Of a stretch of DNA of 64,000 bases, positions 31,794-41,900 are shown in pieces. Every line of letters starts with the position of its first letter. The first letter of the stretch is position 1. The notes under the pieces were generated by a model that made no database searches, had not been told where the DNA came from, and saw only the letters and a program-made list of their open reading frames with translations. This DNA is from DASYQD01 sp036005845 (GTDB taxonomy: Bacteria; Acidobacteriota; Thermoanaerobaculia; Multivoradales; JAIOJS01): the NCBI GenBank assembly GCA_036005845.1, contig DASYQD010000055.1, forward strand, positions 8,174 to 72,173. Reading direction: 5' to 3'. Position numbers and translations under genes: made by a program.

Positions 31794-33197
31794 ATGAGCG
31801 AGACCGTTCCGGCGTCCCTCGCGCCGCCGGCCGCGGCGAGCCGCGGCGGGCGCAGCCCCGCGCGTTATGCCGGCCGCCGCTTCTGGATCGCCGTCGGCGT
31901 CGCCGCGCTGCTGCTGCAGTTGGCCTTGCTGTGGATCGAGTGGCGGCCGGCGCCGCGCAAGCTGTGGGGCGACGAGGGTACTTACTGGACGGCGGCGGAG
32001 CAGCTCCGCGCCGGCGGCTCTCCCGATCTGCACCTGATCTGGCCGCCTCTCTACCCGCACGTGCTCGCCGCGCTGATGCCGCTCTCCGGCGGCACGCGGC
32101 TCGCGGCGCAGCTGGCGCAGATCGCGCTGCTCGTGGCCGCAGCGCTTTTCTTGCGCGCGCTTGGCCGCGCGCTGCTGCCCGGTGCCGAGCTCGCGAACGG
32201 CATCCACGCCGGAGACGTGGCCGCGGCGCTGCTGCTGCTCGACCCGCAGGTGGCGGCGTTCGGGATCTTCCTCTGGCCGGAGGCGCTTCATCTCGCGCTC
32301 TTCCTCTTCGCGTTCTGGGCACTGGTGACGCGCGGCTCGCGTTGGGAGTGGCTGGTCGCTGCTGGAGTGGCGCTCGGCCTGGCGCTCCTCACCAAGAGCC
32401 TGCTGCTCGGCTTCGTGCCGGTGCTGCTGGTGCCGCTGGCGCTCGAGGGCCGCTGGCCGCGGCGCCTGCTGAAGCCGGCGGTGGTCGCCGCCGCGGTATC
32501 GCTCACGCTGCTGCCGGTGCAGCTCGGCCACCGCGCCCGCTACGGCGAGGCGACGGTCGCCGACTCCTCGGCTTTCAACGCCTGGGTCGGGTTGAACGAC
32601 CGGTCGCGGCGCAACTTCGTCGACGAGATCGTCGGCGACGAGCTGGGCGTCTACCTGCAGAGCGCGCCCGATCCCGCGACGCGCGCGGCGATCGCGCGCG
32701 AGAAGATCCGCCGTCTCGTGAAGGAGCGCGGCGTCGCCGGCGTGCTGCGCGCGCAGCTCTCGCGCCAGTACTTCCGGCTCTTCGACCGCGATTCGTTCCT
32801 GACCGACCAACTTCCCGGCGGCGCCATCGCTGCGCGCCCCGACGGCTACGGCTTCGCGGCGCCGTCGGCGTGGCTCGGCGCGGCGCTGCGCGGCTGGAGC
32901 TTGGCGCTCTACGCCACGCTGCTGGTGGCCGCGGCGCTCGGCATCGCGACGGTGCCCGCCGAGAACCGGCGTTGGCTCGCCGTGGCGGTGCTCTTCCTCG
33001 CCTACAACCTGGCGCTCTTTCTCGTGCTCCACGTCAAGACGCGCTATCGCGTGCCGATGATGCCGGTGGTCGACCTCTTCGCCGCCGCCACCGTCGCTTG
33101 GTGGTGGACGCGGCGGCCGCGGCGCGGCGCGGCGGCGTGGGCGATGGGCGCCGCGCTCGCGGCGCTGCTGCTCTTCGTCGCCTTCGGCGGCCGATAG
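31794..33197 (+). CDS. membrane glycosyltransferase (ArnT/PMT-like, GT-C fold)
   Basis: A 467-residue polytopic protein with about 11 hydrophobic segments. The first extracytoplasmic loop has LWGDEGTYW, the acidic motif of GT-C enzymes that use polyprenyl-phosphate sugars, and FLWPEALHLALFLFAFW follows in a membrane helix. The C-terminal half keeps HVKTRYRVPMMPVVDLF, a common signature. It probably transfers a sugar on the periplasmic face of the inner membrane; donor and acceptor are unknown. ATG 31794 has TAACCT 13 nt upstream and no ribosome-binding site. Confidence 0.8.
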   Translation: MSETVPASLAPPAAASRGGRSPARYAGRRFWIAVGVAALLLQLALLWIEWRPAPRKLWGDEGTYWTAAEQLRAGGSPDLHLIWPPLYPHVLAALMPLSGGTRLAAQLAQIALLVAAALFLRALGRALLPGAELANGIHAGDVAAALLLLDPQVAAFGIFLWPEALHLALFLFAFWALVTRGSRWEWLVAAGVALGLALLTKSLLLGFVPVLLVPLALEGRWPRRLLKPAVVAAAVSLTLLPVQLGHRARYGEATVADSSAFNAWVGLNDRSRRNFVDEIVGDELGVYLQSAPDPATRAAIAREKIRRLVKERGVAGVLRAQLSRQYFRLFDRDSFLTDQLPGGAIAARPDGYGFAAPSAWLGAALRGWSLALYATLLVAAALGIATVPAENRRWLAVAVLFLAYNLALFLVLHVKTRYRVPMMPVVDLFAAATVAWWWTRRPRRGAAAWAMGAALAALLLFVAFGGR

Positions 33198-33248
33198 CGC
33201 GCGGCGCATGCCGCGGCGCCAGCGAATTGCCATCCGGAGGGTAGGATT

Positions 33249-35603
33249 GTGTCGATGCCCCTCTTCTCGCGCCACGCCGGGACGTGGCTCTGTGCCAGCC
33301 TCGTCGCCGCCGCGGCCGCCGCCGCGCCGGCCCGCTTCCGCGTCGAGGTCCGCGACGACGGCGTCTACGGCATCTCCTACGAGGCGCTCGCCAAGGCTGG
33401 CCTCGCCGGCCAGCCGGCGAGCTCGTCGCTCGTGCTGAGCAACCGCGGCGCGGCGGTGCCGCTCTGGGTGGAGGACGGCGGCGACGGCCGCTTCGGTCCC
33501 GGCGACCGGTTGGAGCTCGTCGGGCGCCACCTCGCCGGCACCGTCACTTACCGCGATCCGTACTCGGCATACAACGTCTACGTGCTCGACGTCGAGGGCG
33601 CGGGCTCGACGGAGGCGAGCGCTTCGAGCGCGTTGGCCGCCGCCAGCTCTGTTGCCGTCACGACCCCCGCATCCACCGCGACCGCTGCGGCCGCGGCACC
33701 GGCGCTCCTCTCCCGCCAGCACCTCGAGCGCGACGTGCTCCTTCTCCGCTACTCCGGCGAGCAGGACCACCAGCAGGAGCTCTGGTACTGGGCGAAGATG
33801 ACGCAGATCGACACCGCGCCGTTCGTGCAGGCGCTCGACCTCGCCGACCTCGACGGGTCCAGCCCGAGGCCGGTGGAGATTCGCGTGCGGCTGCGCGGCT
33901 GGTCGCGCCCCGCCACCAAGCCGCTGCCGACGACCTTCGACCACCGCGTCGAGGTGACGATCGACGGCAAGCCGCTCGGCGAAGGGGAGTGGAACAACGA
34001 TCAGGGCGCCTACGACCTGCAGCTGCCGACGATTGCCGCCGCGAGCCTCACCGCCGGCCCGCACCAGCTCGCGGTGCGGGTGCCGAAGCGGCCGGGCACC
34101 GGCGGCAGCCCGATCGTCGACGTCGCCGTCGTCGATTGGATCGAGGTGGTCTTCCCGCGCGTCGCGCGGCTGCACCGTGCGCAGCAGCACCTCGAGCTCG
34201 CGGGCGACGCGACGCACCTGCGCCTCATGGCACCCGGCCGTCACCGCGTCGTCCTCTACACCGAGGCCGGCGAGCGCCGCGTCGGCCGCGGCGGCAGCGA
34301 CGGCGGCTTCGGCTTCGGCCCGGTGGCCGCGGGCGGGCTCGACCTCGTGGTCGACGACCAGCTCGCCGCGCCGACGGCGGTGGAGCGCGACGAGCCCTCG
34401 CACCTCCTCGCCACCGACCAGCAGGCCGACTACCTGGTGGTGACGACGGCGGCGCTGCGGCCGGCGCTCGAGCCGCTGCTCGCGCTGCGCCGCTCGCAGG
34501 GGCTCGCGGTGAGCGTCGCCGACGTGCAGGACGTCTACGACGAGTTCAGCCACGGCATCCCGCACCCCGAGGCGCTGCGCGCTTACGTCGAGAACGCTTG
34601 GCGGAATTGGCAGCGGCCGGCGCCGCGCTTCCTGCTCCTCGTCGGCGATGCGAGCTGGGACCTCGGCGAGCACCCGGACGAGGACCACTACCCCGACGCC
34701 GTCTACAACCCCGGCCACGGCACTGCCTTCGCGCACATCGGCAGCACCCCCTACGCCGCCGGCGAGCGCCTGCACCGAAACCTCATCCCCACCTGGAGCC
34801 TGTCGACTTACGACGGCCACGCCGCGAGCGACAACTGGTTCGTCTCCATCGACGGCAACGACGAGAAGCCGGAGCTGGCGGTGGGCCGCTTCCCGGTCGT
34901 CACCGCCGCCGAGGTGGCGGCGATCGTCGACAAGATCGTGCGCTACGAGACGGCGCCGCCGCCCGGCGACTGGCGCGACCGCGTGGTGTGGATCAGCAAC
35001 GAGGACACCGGCTTCCAGACGATGAGCGACCGGCTCGCCACCCACCTCCAGGACGTCGGTTTCACCGGCGAGAAGATCTACGCCAAGGCCGGCGTCACCC
35101 AGAGCGAGGCCGACCAGGCTGCCATCCGCGACGCCATCGGCCGCGGTTCGCTGCTGGTGCACTTCGTCGGCCACGGCGGCCGCTTCATCTGGCGCACCGG
35201 GCCGCCGGACTGGACCAAGCACCGCGACCTCTTCAACCTCGACGACCTCGACAAGCTCCAGCCCAGCGACAAGCTGCCGGTGGTGCTCGCCATGACCTGC
35301 TACTCGGCGCCCTTCGACCATCCGACCGCCGACTCGATCGGCGAGAAGTTCCTGCGCGACCCCAAGCGCGGGGCGGTGGCGGTGATCGCGGCGTCGTGGC
35401 GCAACTCGCCCAACCTCAACGTCAGCCAGGCGCTCGTCGACCAGATCCTGAGCGCGCCGACGCTGGGCGAAGCGGTGCAGAACGCCAAGCGAAAGGCGTT
35501 CGACCGCGACTTCATCGAGCAGTACAACCTGCTCGGCGACCCGGCGCTGCGGCTGCCCAAGCCGGCGCGGCAGGGGGCCGCGATGGCGGCGGGGGCGCAA
35601 TGA
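33249..35603 (+). CDS. secreted C25 (gingipain-like) cysteine peptidase
   Basis: A 784-residue exported protein. A signal peptide (about 1-28) is followed by beta-rich domains to about residue 385 and a peptidase C25 domain (about 395-775) with the catalytic dyad His642 (HFVGHGG) and Cys684 (AMTCYSAPFD). Family members cleave surface or secreted proteins, and some are attached or secreted by type IX systems; no C-terminal sorting domain is visible here. GGAGG lies 8 nt before GTG 33249. A TAGGAT box 7 nt before ATG 33255 would allow a start two codons later. It overlaps the next gene by ATGA. Confidence 0.83.
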   Translation: MSMPLFSRHAGTWLCASLVAAAAAAAPARFRVEVRDDGVYGISYEALAKAGLAGQPASSSLVLSNRGAAVPLWVEDGGDGRFGPGDRLELVGRHLAGTVTYRDPYSAYNVYVLDVEGAGSTEASASSALAAASSVAVTTPASTATAAAAAPALLSRQHLERDVLLLRYSGEQDHQQELWYWAKMTQIDTAPFVQALDLADLDGSSPRPVEIRVRLRGWSRPATKPLPTTFDHRVEVTIDGKPLGEGEWNNDQGAYDLQLPTIAAASLTAGPHQLAVRVPKRPGTGGSPIVDVAVVDWIEVVFPRVARLHRAQQHLELAGDATHLRLMAPGRHRVVLYTEAGERRVGRGGSDGGFGFGPVAAGGLDLVVDDQLAAPTAVERDEPSHLLATDQQADYLVVTTAALRPALEPLLALRRSQGLAVSVADVQDVYDEFSHGIPHPEALRAYVENAWRNWQRPAPRFLLLVGDASWDLGEHPDEDHYPDAVYNPGHGTAFAHIGSTPYAAGERLHRNLIPTWSLSTYDGHAASDNWFVSIDGNDEKPELAVGRFPVVTAAEVAAIVDKIVRYETAPPPGDWRDRVVWISNEDTGFQTMSDRLATHLQDVGFTGEKIYAKAGVTQSEADQAAIRDAIGRGSLLVHFVGHGGRFIWRTGPPDWTKHRDLFNLDDLDKLQPSDKLPVVLAMTCYSAPFDHPTADSIGEKFLRDPKRGAVAVIAASWRNSPNLNVSQALVDQILSAPTLGEAVQNAKRKAFDRDFIEQYNLLGDPALRLPKPARQGAAMAAGAQ

Positions 35604-36145
35604 GGCGGCTTGCTGTTCTCGGTTTGGCCGCCGTGGCTGCGGCGGCCGCGATCGGCTGCGGCAGCGGCGGCACCGCCTTGCCGGCGCCGGTGGAGAGCGC
35701 GGCGACGACCGCGAGCCCCGCTCCGGCAGCGACGCCGACGCCGATGGCGACACCGCAATCGACGCCTTTGCCGGCAACGACGCCGCACGCGGCACCGCAA
35801 GCGACGGCATCGCCCTCCGCGCCGGAGCCCTCGGCGTCACCGGTGCCGACGCCGCCTTACCGCAACACCGTCCGCTGGTCGACGGCCAGCGAGGTCGACA
35901 ACTTCGGCTACGACGTCTACCGTGGCACGAGCCCCGACGGTCCCTTCGAGCGCATCACGGCCGACCCCATCCCCGGCGCCGGCACCACCGACGAGCCGCA
36001 GAAGTACAGCTTCGTCGACGACGAGATCGACCCCTACGCGACGTACTACTACTACGTCGAGGCGATCTCCCTCGCCGGCGTGCGCGAGCGCTTCACGCCG
36101 GTCATCCCGTCGAAGCCGAAGCTCGTGCGGCCCCCCGGCGGCTGA
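35600..36145 (+). CDS. FN3-domain lipoprotein, partner of the C25 peptidase
   Basis: A 181-residue lipoprotein: signal with lipobox AIGC (Cys20), a Thr/Pro/Ala-rich linker (about 25-85), and one fibronectin type III domain (about 88-175) with NTVRWSTASEVDNFGYDVYRG and YYYYVEAIS. The ATG overlaps the peptidase TGA by 4 bp, so the two proteins are made together. The FN3 domain may hold or guide the peptidase at the surface (inference). Confidence 0.8.
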   Translation: MRRLAVLGLAAVAAAAAIGCGSGGTALPAPVESAATTASPAPAATPTPMATPQSTPLPATTPHAAPQATASPSAPEPSASPVPTPPYRNTVRWSTASEVDNFGYDVYRGTSPDGPFERITADPIPGAGTTDEPQKYSFVDDEIDPYATYYYYVEAISLAGVRERFTPVIPSKPKLVRPPGG

Positions 36146-36167
36146 CGCGGGCGCCGGCCACCCGCCG

Positions 36168-36198
36168 GCCGAAGAGGCCGCCGGCGAAGATCTTCGGC
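36168..36198 (+). terminator. hairpin after the C25/FN3 operon, possible terminator
   Basis: GCCGAAGA (36168-36175) and TCTTCGGC (36191-36198) are perfect 8-bp complements around a 15-nt GC-rich loop, about 20 bp after the FN3 lipoprotein stop. No T-run follows. Confidence 0.35.
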
Positions 36199-36263
36199 AG
36201 ACGAGGCCGGAATCGACGCCGATCTCGTCAGCGGCGTCTCCGCTGCCGAACGGGCGCGTAATC

Positions 36264-36279
36264 ACGGACCTGTGTCCGT
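36264..36279. repeat. short perfect hairpin ACGGAC-CTGT-GTCCGT
   Basis: A 6-bp stem with a 4-nt loop in the leader of the membrane protein gene at 36340. Its role is unknown. Confidence 0.3.
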
Positions 36280-36339
36280 CCAATCAGCCGCAAGAGAGCA
36301 ACCCGCGATCGCTGCGCAGTCGCAGTCGAAGGAGACGCC

Positions 36340-36819
36340 ATGCTTCCAATTGCAGAGATGGCCGCTACCGGCGAGTCCGGATCGTTCTTGGCCGCGATCC
36401 CCGCCATCCTCAAGTTCGGCGCCATCGGCCTTGCCTTCCTTGCCCTGCTCTTTTGCTACCAGCTGTTGCGGGCGCTGATCGGCAACTCGAAGCAGCCAAA
36501 GCAGGTGTTCGTACTGGCCACCTTGTTCCTCGCCCTCTCGCTCGCCTTCGTGGTGGTGGCGGCATTCATCGACACCCATCCGGTGCGCATGGCCATCGTG
36601 CTGTCGCCAGCGCGCAACGAGGAGCTCGCGGTCTTACGTCTTGGCGGACGAACCGTGGTGCTGACCCGCGGCACATCGGAGGTGGAGGTGTCACCGAACA
36701 CTTCCTTGAGCATCGACGTCGATCCGCTGATCACGCGTCTTGACCGCTGCACGCTGGTGGGCGGGTTGACCCTGGCGAGCAACGGCAAGGGTCAAGCGGG
36801 GGTGGAAAATGGCATTTGA
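36340..36819 (+). CDS. small two-helix membrane protein, function unknown
   Basis: A 159-residue protein I do not recognise. Two hydrophobic segments (about 19-47 and 56-76) are followed by a soluble beta-rich domain of about 80 residues (VLSPARNEELAVLRLGGRTV onward). AAGGAG lies 6 nt before the ATG. The last 11 bases overlap the TPR gene, so both are probably made as a unit. Codon use is slightly less GC-extreme than the neighbours. Confidence 0.65.
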   Translation: MLPIAEMAATGESGSFLAAIPAILKFGAIGLAFLALLFCYQLLRALIGNSKQPKQVFVLATLFLALSLAFVVVAAFIDTHPVRMAIVLSPARNEELAVLRLGGRTVVLTRGTSEVEVSPNTSLSIDVDPLITRLDRCTLVGGLTLASNGKGQAGVENGI

Positions 36820-37429
36820 TCGACTCGTGATCACGATCACAGCGGCAGCTTGGCTCGTCGGCGGGGCCTCCCACGCCGTCGGCGACGCGTTCCAGCCGCA
36901 GATCCCGGCCCCGATCGTGGCGGACGTCGACGCCGCTCGCGCCAAGCTCCAGCAGGGGACGCTGGACGAAGCAATCTCCATACTCGACAAGGCGGTGGCG
37001 GCGCAACCGAACTTCTTCCGCGCCCACTACAACCTCGGCTTGGCGAAGCTGCGCAAAGGTGACGTCGACGACGGCATCCGCTCCCTTACCCAAGCGCTCC
37101 AGTTGCGTGAGAAGGAAGGGCTGAAGGACGCCACGATCTACAACTCGCTCGGCTATGCCTACATGGTCAAGCGAGACTGGGCCAACGGCGAGAAGTACCT
37201 CCGCGCGGCCGCCCAGCACGAGACTGAGAACACCCAGACATCCAATCAGAAGGTTTACAACAACCTCGGCCTGCTCTATCTCTACACGGGTAGGTTCGAC
37301 GATGCCCGGAAAGTCTTCGTGGTGGCGCGCGATCGCTTCGGCAGCACCCAGGCGGCGGCGAGCCTGGCGCTGGTGGACCAGCTCGAAGCTGGGTCGCGTG
37401 CGCAGGCGGCAGGCGAGAAGAAGCCCTGA
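36809..37429 (+). CDS. exported TPR-repeat protein
   Basis: A 206-residue protein with a signal peptide (about 1-26) and three to four tetratricopeptide repeats between residues 40 and 185 (AHYNLGLAKLRKGDVDDGIRS, YNSLGYAYMVKRDWANGEKYL, YNNLGLLYLYTGRFDDARKVF). TPRs bind partner proteins; it would sit in the periplasm. It overlaps the preceding membrane-protein gene, so that protein is a likely partner (inference). Confidence 0.78.
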   Translation: MAFDRLVITITAAAWLVGGASHAVGDAFQPQIPAPIVADVDAARAKLQQGTLDEAISILDKAVAAQPNFFRAHYNLGLAKLRKGDVDDGIRSLTQALQLREKEGLKDATIYNSLGYAYMVKRDWANGEKYLRAAAQHETENTQTSNQKVYNNLGLLYLYTGRFDDARKVFVVARDRFGSTQAAASLALVDQLEAGSRAQAAGEKKP

Positions 37430-37735
37430 CGCGAGCGCCTCCGACGGCGAAGGGCAGCACCCACAAGAGTCGGCGCTGACAGCGGCTGTGCGCGCGCGGC
37501 CGTGGCGGCGCGCGCGAGCAGCCCCGGTGCGGAAACGACGATGCCGCGGGCCGAGTGGACTCTGGAGCGCAGCGCTTTTCTCTAGGATGGGCGAGCGTGT
37601 CGATTTCCTGCGACCTCGAACGTCTAGAGGTTGACAGCCGGCTTTGGCGGAAAGAGAATGAACGCTCAATTAACGTCGCCTTTCCGCCATTTCGGTGGTA
37701 GGCGACGCTCCCACCGCTCCCCAGAGGTTTCTGCT
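37430..37735 (+). other. 306-bp intergenic region upstream of the efflux operon
   Basis: No gene is seen. It contains a candidate promoter (TTGACA at 37631) with an overlapping inverted-repeat operator candidate (see the separate entry). The first 180 bp are GC-rich without recognisable structure. Confidence 0.5.
37631..37671 (+). promoter_or_regulatory. promoter and possible TetR operator of the RND operon
   Basis: TTGACA (37631-37636), a 17-bp spacer and GAGAAT (37654-37659) form a reasonable sigma-70 promoter. The imperfect inverted repeat GAATGAACGCTCAATT (37656-37671) overlaps the -10 and the start point; its TGA-N4-TCA core resembles many TetR-family operators. The operon's last gene encodes a TetR regulator that could bind here (inference). 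Confidence 0.45.
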
Positions 37736-38968
37736 ATGCAGCCATTCCCCTCGCTTCCCCGTCGACTGACTCCCTTCGCTCTACTTGCCCTCCTGCCGCT
37801 CGTCGCCTGCGGCGGCAAGGGAGACAAGGGCGGCGCCGGTGGCGCCCAGGGCGGCGGCGCGCCGCAGATGCCGCCGCCGCAGGTCACCGTGGTCACCCTC
37901 AAGGCCGAGCCGGTGACGCTCACCCGCCAGCTTCCCGGCCGCACCAGCCCGGTCACCCAGGCCGAGGTGCGGCCGCAGGTGAGCGGCATCGTCAAGCGGC
38001 GGTTGTTCACCGAGGGCGGCATCGTCAAGGCGGGCCAGCCGCTTTACGAGCTCGACGCCTCGGTCTATCGCGCCGAGTTCGACAACGCGCTCGCCGCACT
38101 CGCCAAGGCCGAGGCGGCGGCGCACGCGGCGCAGCTCACCGCCAAGCGCGCCGGCGAGCTGCGCCGGATCGACGCCGTCTCCGAGCAGGAGAAGGAGGAC
38201 GCCATCGCCGCGCAGCACTCGGCGGAGGCCGACGTCGCCGCTGCCCGCGCCATGGTCGCCCGCAACCGCCTCAACCTCGTCTACGCCCGCATTGCGGCGC
38301 CGATCACCGGCCGCGTCGGCATGTCGGCGGTGACCGCCGGCGCCCTCGTCACCGCCAACCAGGACGCGCCGCTGGCGACCGTGCAGCAGCTCGACCCCAT
38401 CTACGTCGACGTCAACCAGTCGAGCAGCGAGTGGCTGCGCCTGCGCCGCGAGATCGCCTCCGGCGCCCTCACCGCCGGCGACGCTGCCCTGCCGGTGACG
38501 ATCGTGCTCGAGGACGGCAGCCAGTACGCGCACCCCGGCAGGCTGCAGGCCTCCGACGTCACCGTCGACGAGGGCACCGGCAGCTTCGCGTTGCGCATCC
38601 TCGTCCCCAACCCCGAGTACGTGCTGCGTCCCGGCATGTACGTCACCGCCCTGCTCGCCGAAGGCAAGGACCAGGACGCCGTGCTGGCGCCGCAGCAGGG
38701 GATCACCCGCGATCCCAAGGGCAACGCCAGCGCCATGGTCATCGGCGCTGACGGCAAGGTCGAGCTGCGCGAGGTGAAGGTGTCGCGCACGATCGGCGAC
38801 CGCTGGCTGGTCGATGACGGCTTGAAGCCCGGCGACCGCGTCATCGTCGAAGGCCTGCAGAAGGTGCAGCCGGGGATGCCGGCGCAGGCGATCGAGCTCG
38901 GTGAGGCGCCGCCCGCGCCGCCGGGTGCCGGCCCCGCCGGTGGTCAGGCGCCGCCGGCTTCCCAGTAG
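37736..38968 (+). CDS. RND efflux periplasmic adaptor lipoprotein (AcrA/MexA type)
   Basis: A 410-residue membrane-fusion protein with a lipobox ending at Cys25 (LLPLVACG). It shows the barrel-sandwich/lipoyl halves (VRPQVSGIVKRRLFTEGGIVKAGQPLYELD), an alpha-hairpin (about 110-190) and the beta-barrel and membrane-proximal domains. It links the inner-membrane pump to the outer-membrane channel. ATG 37736 gives the lipoprotein signal and has AGAGG upstream. It is first in an adaptor-pump-channel-regulator operon. Confidence 0.92.
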   Translation: MQPFPSLPRRLTPFALLALLPLVACGGKGDKGGAGGAQGGGAPQMPPPQVTVVTLKAEPVTLTRQLPGRTSPVTQAEVRPQVSGIVKRRLFTEGGIVKAGQPLYELDASVYRAEFDNALAALAKAEAAAHAAQLTAKRAGELRRIDAVSEQEKEDAIAAQHSAEADVAAARAMVARNRLNLVYARIAAPITGRVGMSAVTAGALVTANQDAPLATVQQLDPIYVDVNQSSSEWLRLRREIASGALTAGDAALPVTIVLEDGSQYAHPGRLQASDVTVDEGTGSFALRILVPNPEYVLRPGMYVTALLAEGKDQDAVLAPQQGITRDPKGNASAMVIGADGKVELREVKVSRTIGDRWLVDDGLKPGDRVIVEGLQKVQPGMPAQAIELGEAPPAPPGAGPAGGQAPPASQ

Positions 38969-38983
38969 GAGAAAGGCGACGCC

Positions 38984-41900
38984 ATGGCCAGGTTCTTCAT
39001 CGACCGCCCCATCTTCGCGTGGGTGATCGCCATCATCGTCATGCTGGCGGGCGCGCTGTCGATCGCGCGGCTGCCGATCTCGCGCTACCCGACGATCGCG
39101 CCGCCCTCGGTCTCCGTCAACGCCTTCTACCCCGGCGCCTCGGCGCAGGTGGTCGAGGACTCGGTGACGCAGATCGTCGAGCAGAACATGAAGGGTCTCG
39201 ACGGCCTGCTCTACATGTCGTCGACGAGCGAGTCCAACGGCGCCGTGGCGGTGACGCTCACATTCGAGAACGGCATCGACCCCGACATCGCCCAGGTGCA
39301 GGTGCAGAACAAGCTGCAGGGCGCCATCCCGCTGCTGCCGCAGATCGTGCAGCAGCAGGGCATCGCGGTGTCGAAGGCCAACCCGAGCTTCCTCTTGGTC
39401 GTCGGCTTCGTCTCCGAGGACGGGCGGATGACGCGCACCGACATCGACGACTACGTCGCCAGCCACCTCGTCGAGCCGCTGTCGCGCGTCAAGGGCGTCG
39501 GCAGCGTGCAGCTCTTCGGCGCGCCTTATGCGATGCGCATCTGGCTCGACCCCGAGAAGCTCAACGCCTACAAGCTCTCGCCGGGCGACCTCGTCGCCGC
39601 CATCCGCGCCCAGAACGCGCAGGTCGGCGTCGGCCAGCTCGGCGACGCGCCGTCGGTGCCCGGCCAGCAGCTCAACGCCACGATCACCGCGCAGGGACGT
39701 CTCGAGACGCCCGAGCAGTTCCGCGACATCGTCGTGCGCAGCAACCCCGGCGGCTCGGCGCTGCGGCTGGGCGACGTGGCGCGCGTCGAGCTGGGCTCGT
39801 CCAACTACGGCTTCATCACCCGCTACAACGCCAAGCCCGCCTCCGGCGTCGCCGTCAACCTGGCGACCAACGCCAACGCGCTCGACGCGGCGGTCGGCGT
39901 CGAGACGATGGTGAGGGACCTCGAGCGCTCCTTCCCGCCCGGGCTCAAGGCGGTGATCCCCTTCGACACCACGCCCTTCGTGCGCGCCTCGATCTACGAG
40001 GTGGTGAAGACGCTGCTCGAGGCGGTGGGCCTGGTGTTCCTCGTCATGTACCTCTTCCTGCAGAACCTGCGCGCGACGTTGATCCCGACCATCGCGGTGC
40101 CGGTCGTGCTGCTCGGCACCTTCGGCATCCTCGCCGCGCTCGGGCAGTCGATCAACATGCTGACCATGTTCGCCATGGTGCTCGCCATCGGCCTGCTCGT
40201 CGACGACGCCATCGTGGTGGTGGAGAACGTCGAGCGCCTGATGCGCGAGGAGCACCTGTCGCCGGTCGAGGCGACGCGCAAGTCGATGGACCAGATCACC
40301 GGCGCCCTCGTCGGCATCGCCATGGTGCTGGCCGTGGTGTTCGTGCCGATGGCCTTCCTCGGCGGCGCCGCCGGCGTCATCTACCGGCAGTTCTCGATCA
40401 CCATCGTCGCGGCGATGGCGCTGTCGGTGGTGGTGGCGATCGTGCTCACGCCGGCGCTCTGCGCGACGATGTTGAAGCCGCACGATGTGGAAGTACACGA
40501 GGAACGCGGCGGTTTCTTCGGCTGGTTCAACCGCACGTTCGAGCGCGCCAGCGGCGGCTACCGGCGGGCGGTGAGCGGCATGCTGTCGCGCGGCGTGCGC
40601 TTCATGCTGGTCTACGCCGTGCTCGCGGCGGCGATGGCGTTCCTCTTCCTGCGCCTGCCCACCGCCTTCCTGCCCAACGAGGACCAGGGGTTCCTGATGG
40701 CGATGGTGCAGGCGCCGGTGGGCGCCACCCAGGAGCGCACCTTGAAGTCGATCTACCCGCTCGAGCGGCACTTCCTGCAGGACGAGAAGGGCACCGTGGA
40801 GTCGCTCTTCACCGTGCAGGGCTTCAGCTTCGCCGGCTCGGGGCAGAACACCGGCATCGCCTTCATCAAGCTCAAGGACTGGGACGAGCGCAAGGGCAAG
40901 GACCAGGGCGTGCAGGCGATCGCCATGCGCGCCATGGGCGCGCTGATGCAGATCAAGGACGCCATGGTGTTCGCCTTCCCGCCGCCGCCGATCTTCGAGC
41001 TCGGCACCAGCAGCGGCTTCGACTTCTACCTCAAGGACCTGCGCGGGCAGGGGCACGACGCGCTGACCGCGGCGCGCAACCAGTTCCTCGGTATGGCGTC
41101 GCAGAGCAAGCTGCTGCAGAACGTCCGCCCCAACGGCCAGGAGGACACGCCCGAGCTGCGCGTCGACGTCGACATCGCCAAGGCCGGCGCGCTCGACCTC
41201 GACATCGGCGAGGTCAACGAGACGCTGGCGCTCGCCTGGGGCGGCCGCTACGTCGACGACTTCATCGACCGCGGCCGCGTCAAGCGCGTGATCCTGCAGG
41301 CCGACGCGCCCTTCCGCATGGTGCCGCAGGACTTCGACCGCTGGTACGTGCGCAACCGCCACGGCGAGATGGTGCCCTTCACCGCCTTCGCCACCTCGCA
41401 TTGGCGCCGCAGCTCGCCGCGCCTCGAGCGCTACAACGGCGCGCCGGCGATGCAGATCACCGGCGAGGCGAAGCCGGGGGTGGCCTCGAGCGACGCGATG
41501 AACGAGGTCGAGGCGATGGTGGCGAAGCTGCCGCCGGGCTTCGGCCTCGAGTGGACAGGGCAGTCGTACCAGGAGCGCGCGTCCGGCGCGCAGACGCCGC
41601 TGCTCTACACGCTGTCGGTGATCGTCGTCTTCCTCTGCCTGGCGGCGCTCTACGAGAGCTGGTCGATCCCCACCTCGGTGCTGCTGGTGGTGCCGCTGGG
41701 CGTGCTCGGCGCCGTCCTCTTCACCATGCTGCGCGGCCTGCAGCGCGACATCTACTTCCAGGTGGCGATGCTGGCGACGGTGGGCCTGTCGAGCAAGAAC
41801 GCCATCTTGATCGTCGAGTTCGCGAAGAAGTACACCGAGCAGGGGCTGGGCCTCGTCGAGGCGACCCTGCAGGCGGTGCGCGACCGCCTGCGGCCGATCC

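Noticed and set aside
31167..35840. A 1557-codon open frame on the minus strand over the glycosyltransferase and C25 peptidase genes
   Set aside because: It is antisense to two genes with clear domains and is Arg/Pro/Ala/His-rich without any domain. Long antisense frames are expected at this GC content.
37781..41401. A 1206-codon minus-strand frame over the efflux adaptor and pump
   Set aside because: It is a His/Arg/Val/Glu-rich mirror of the AcrB-type gene, with no motif, signal or ribosome-binding site.
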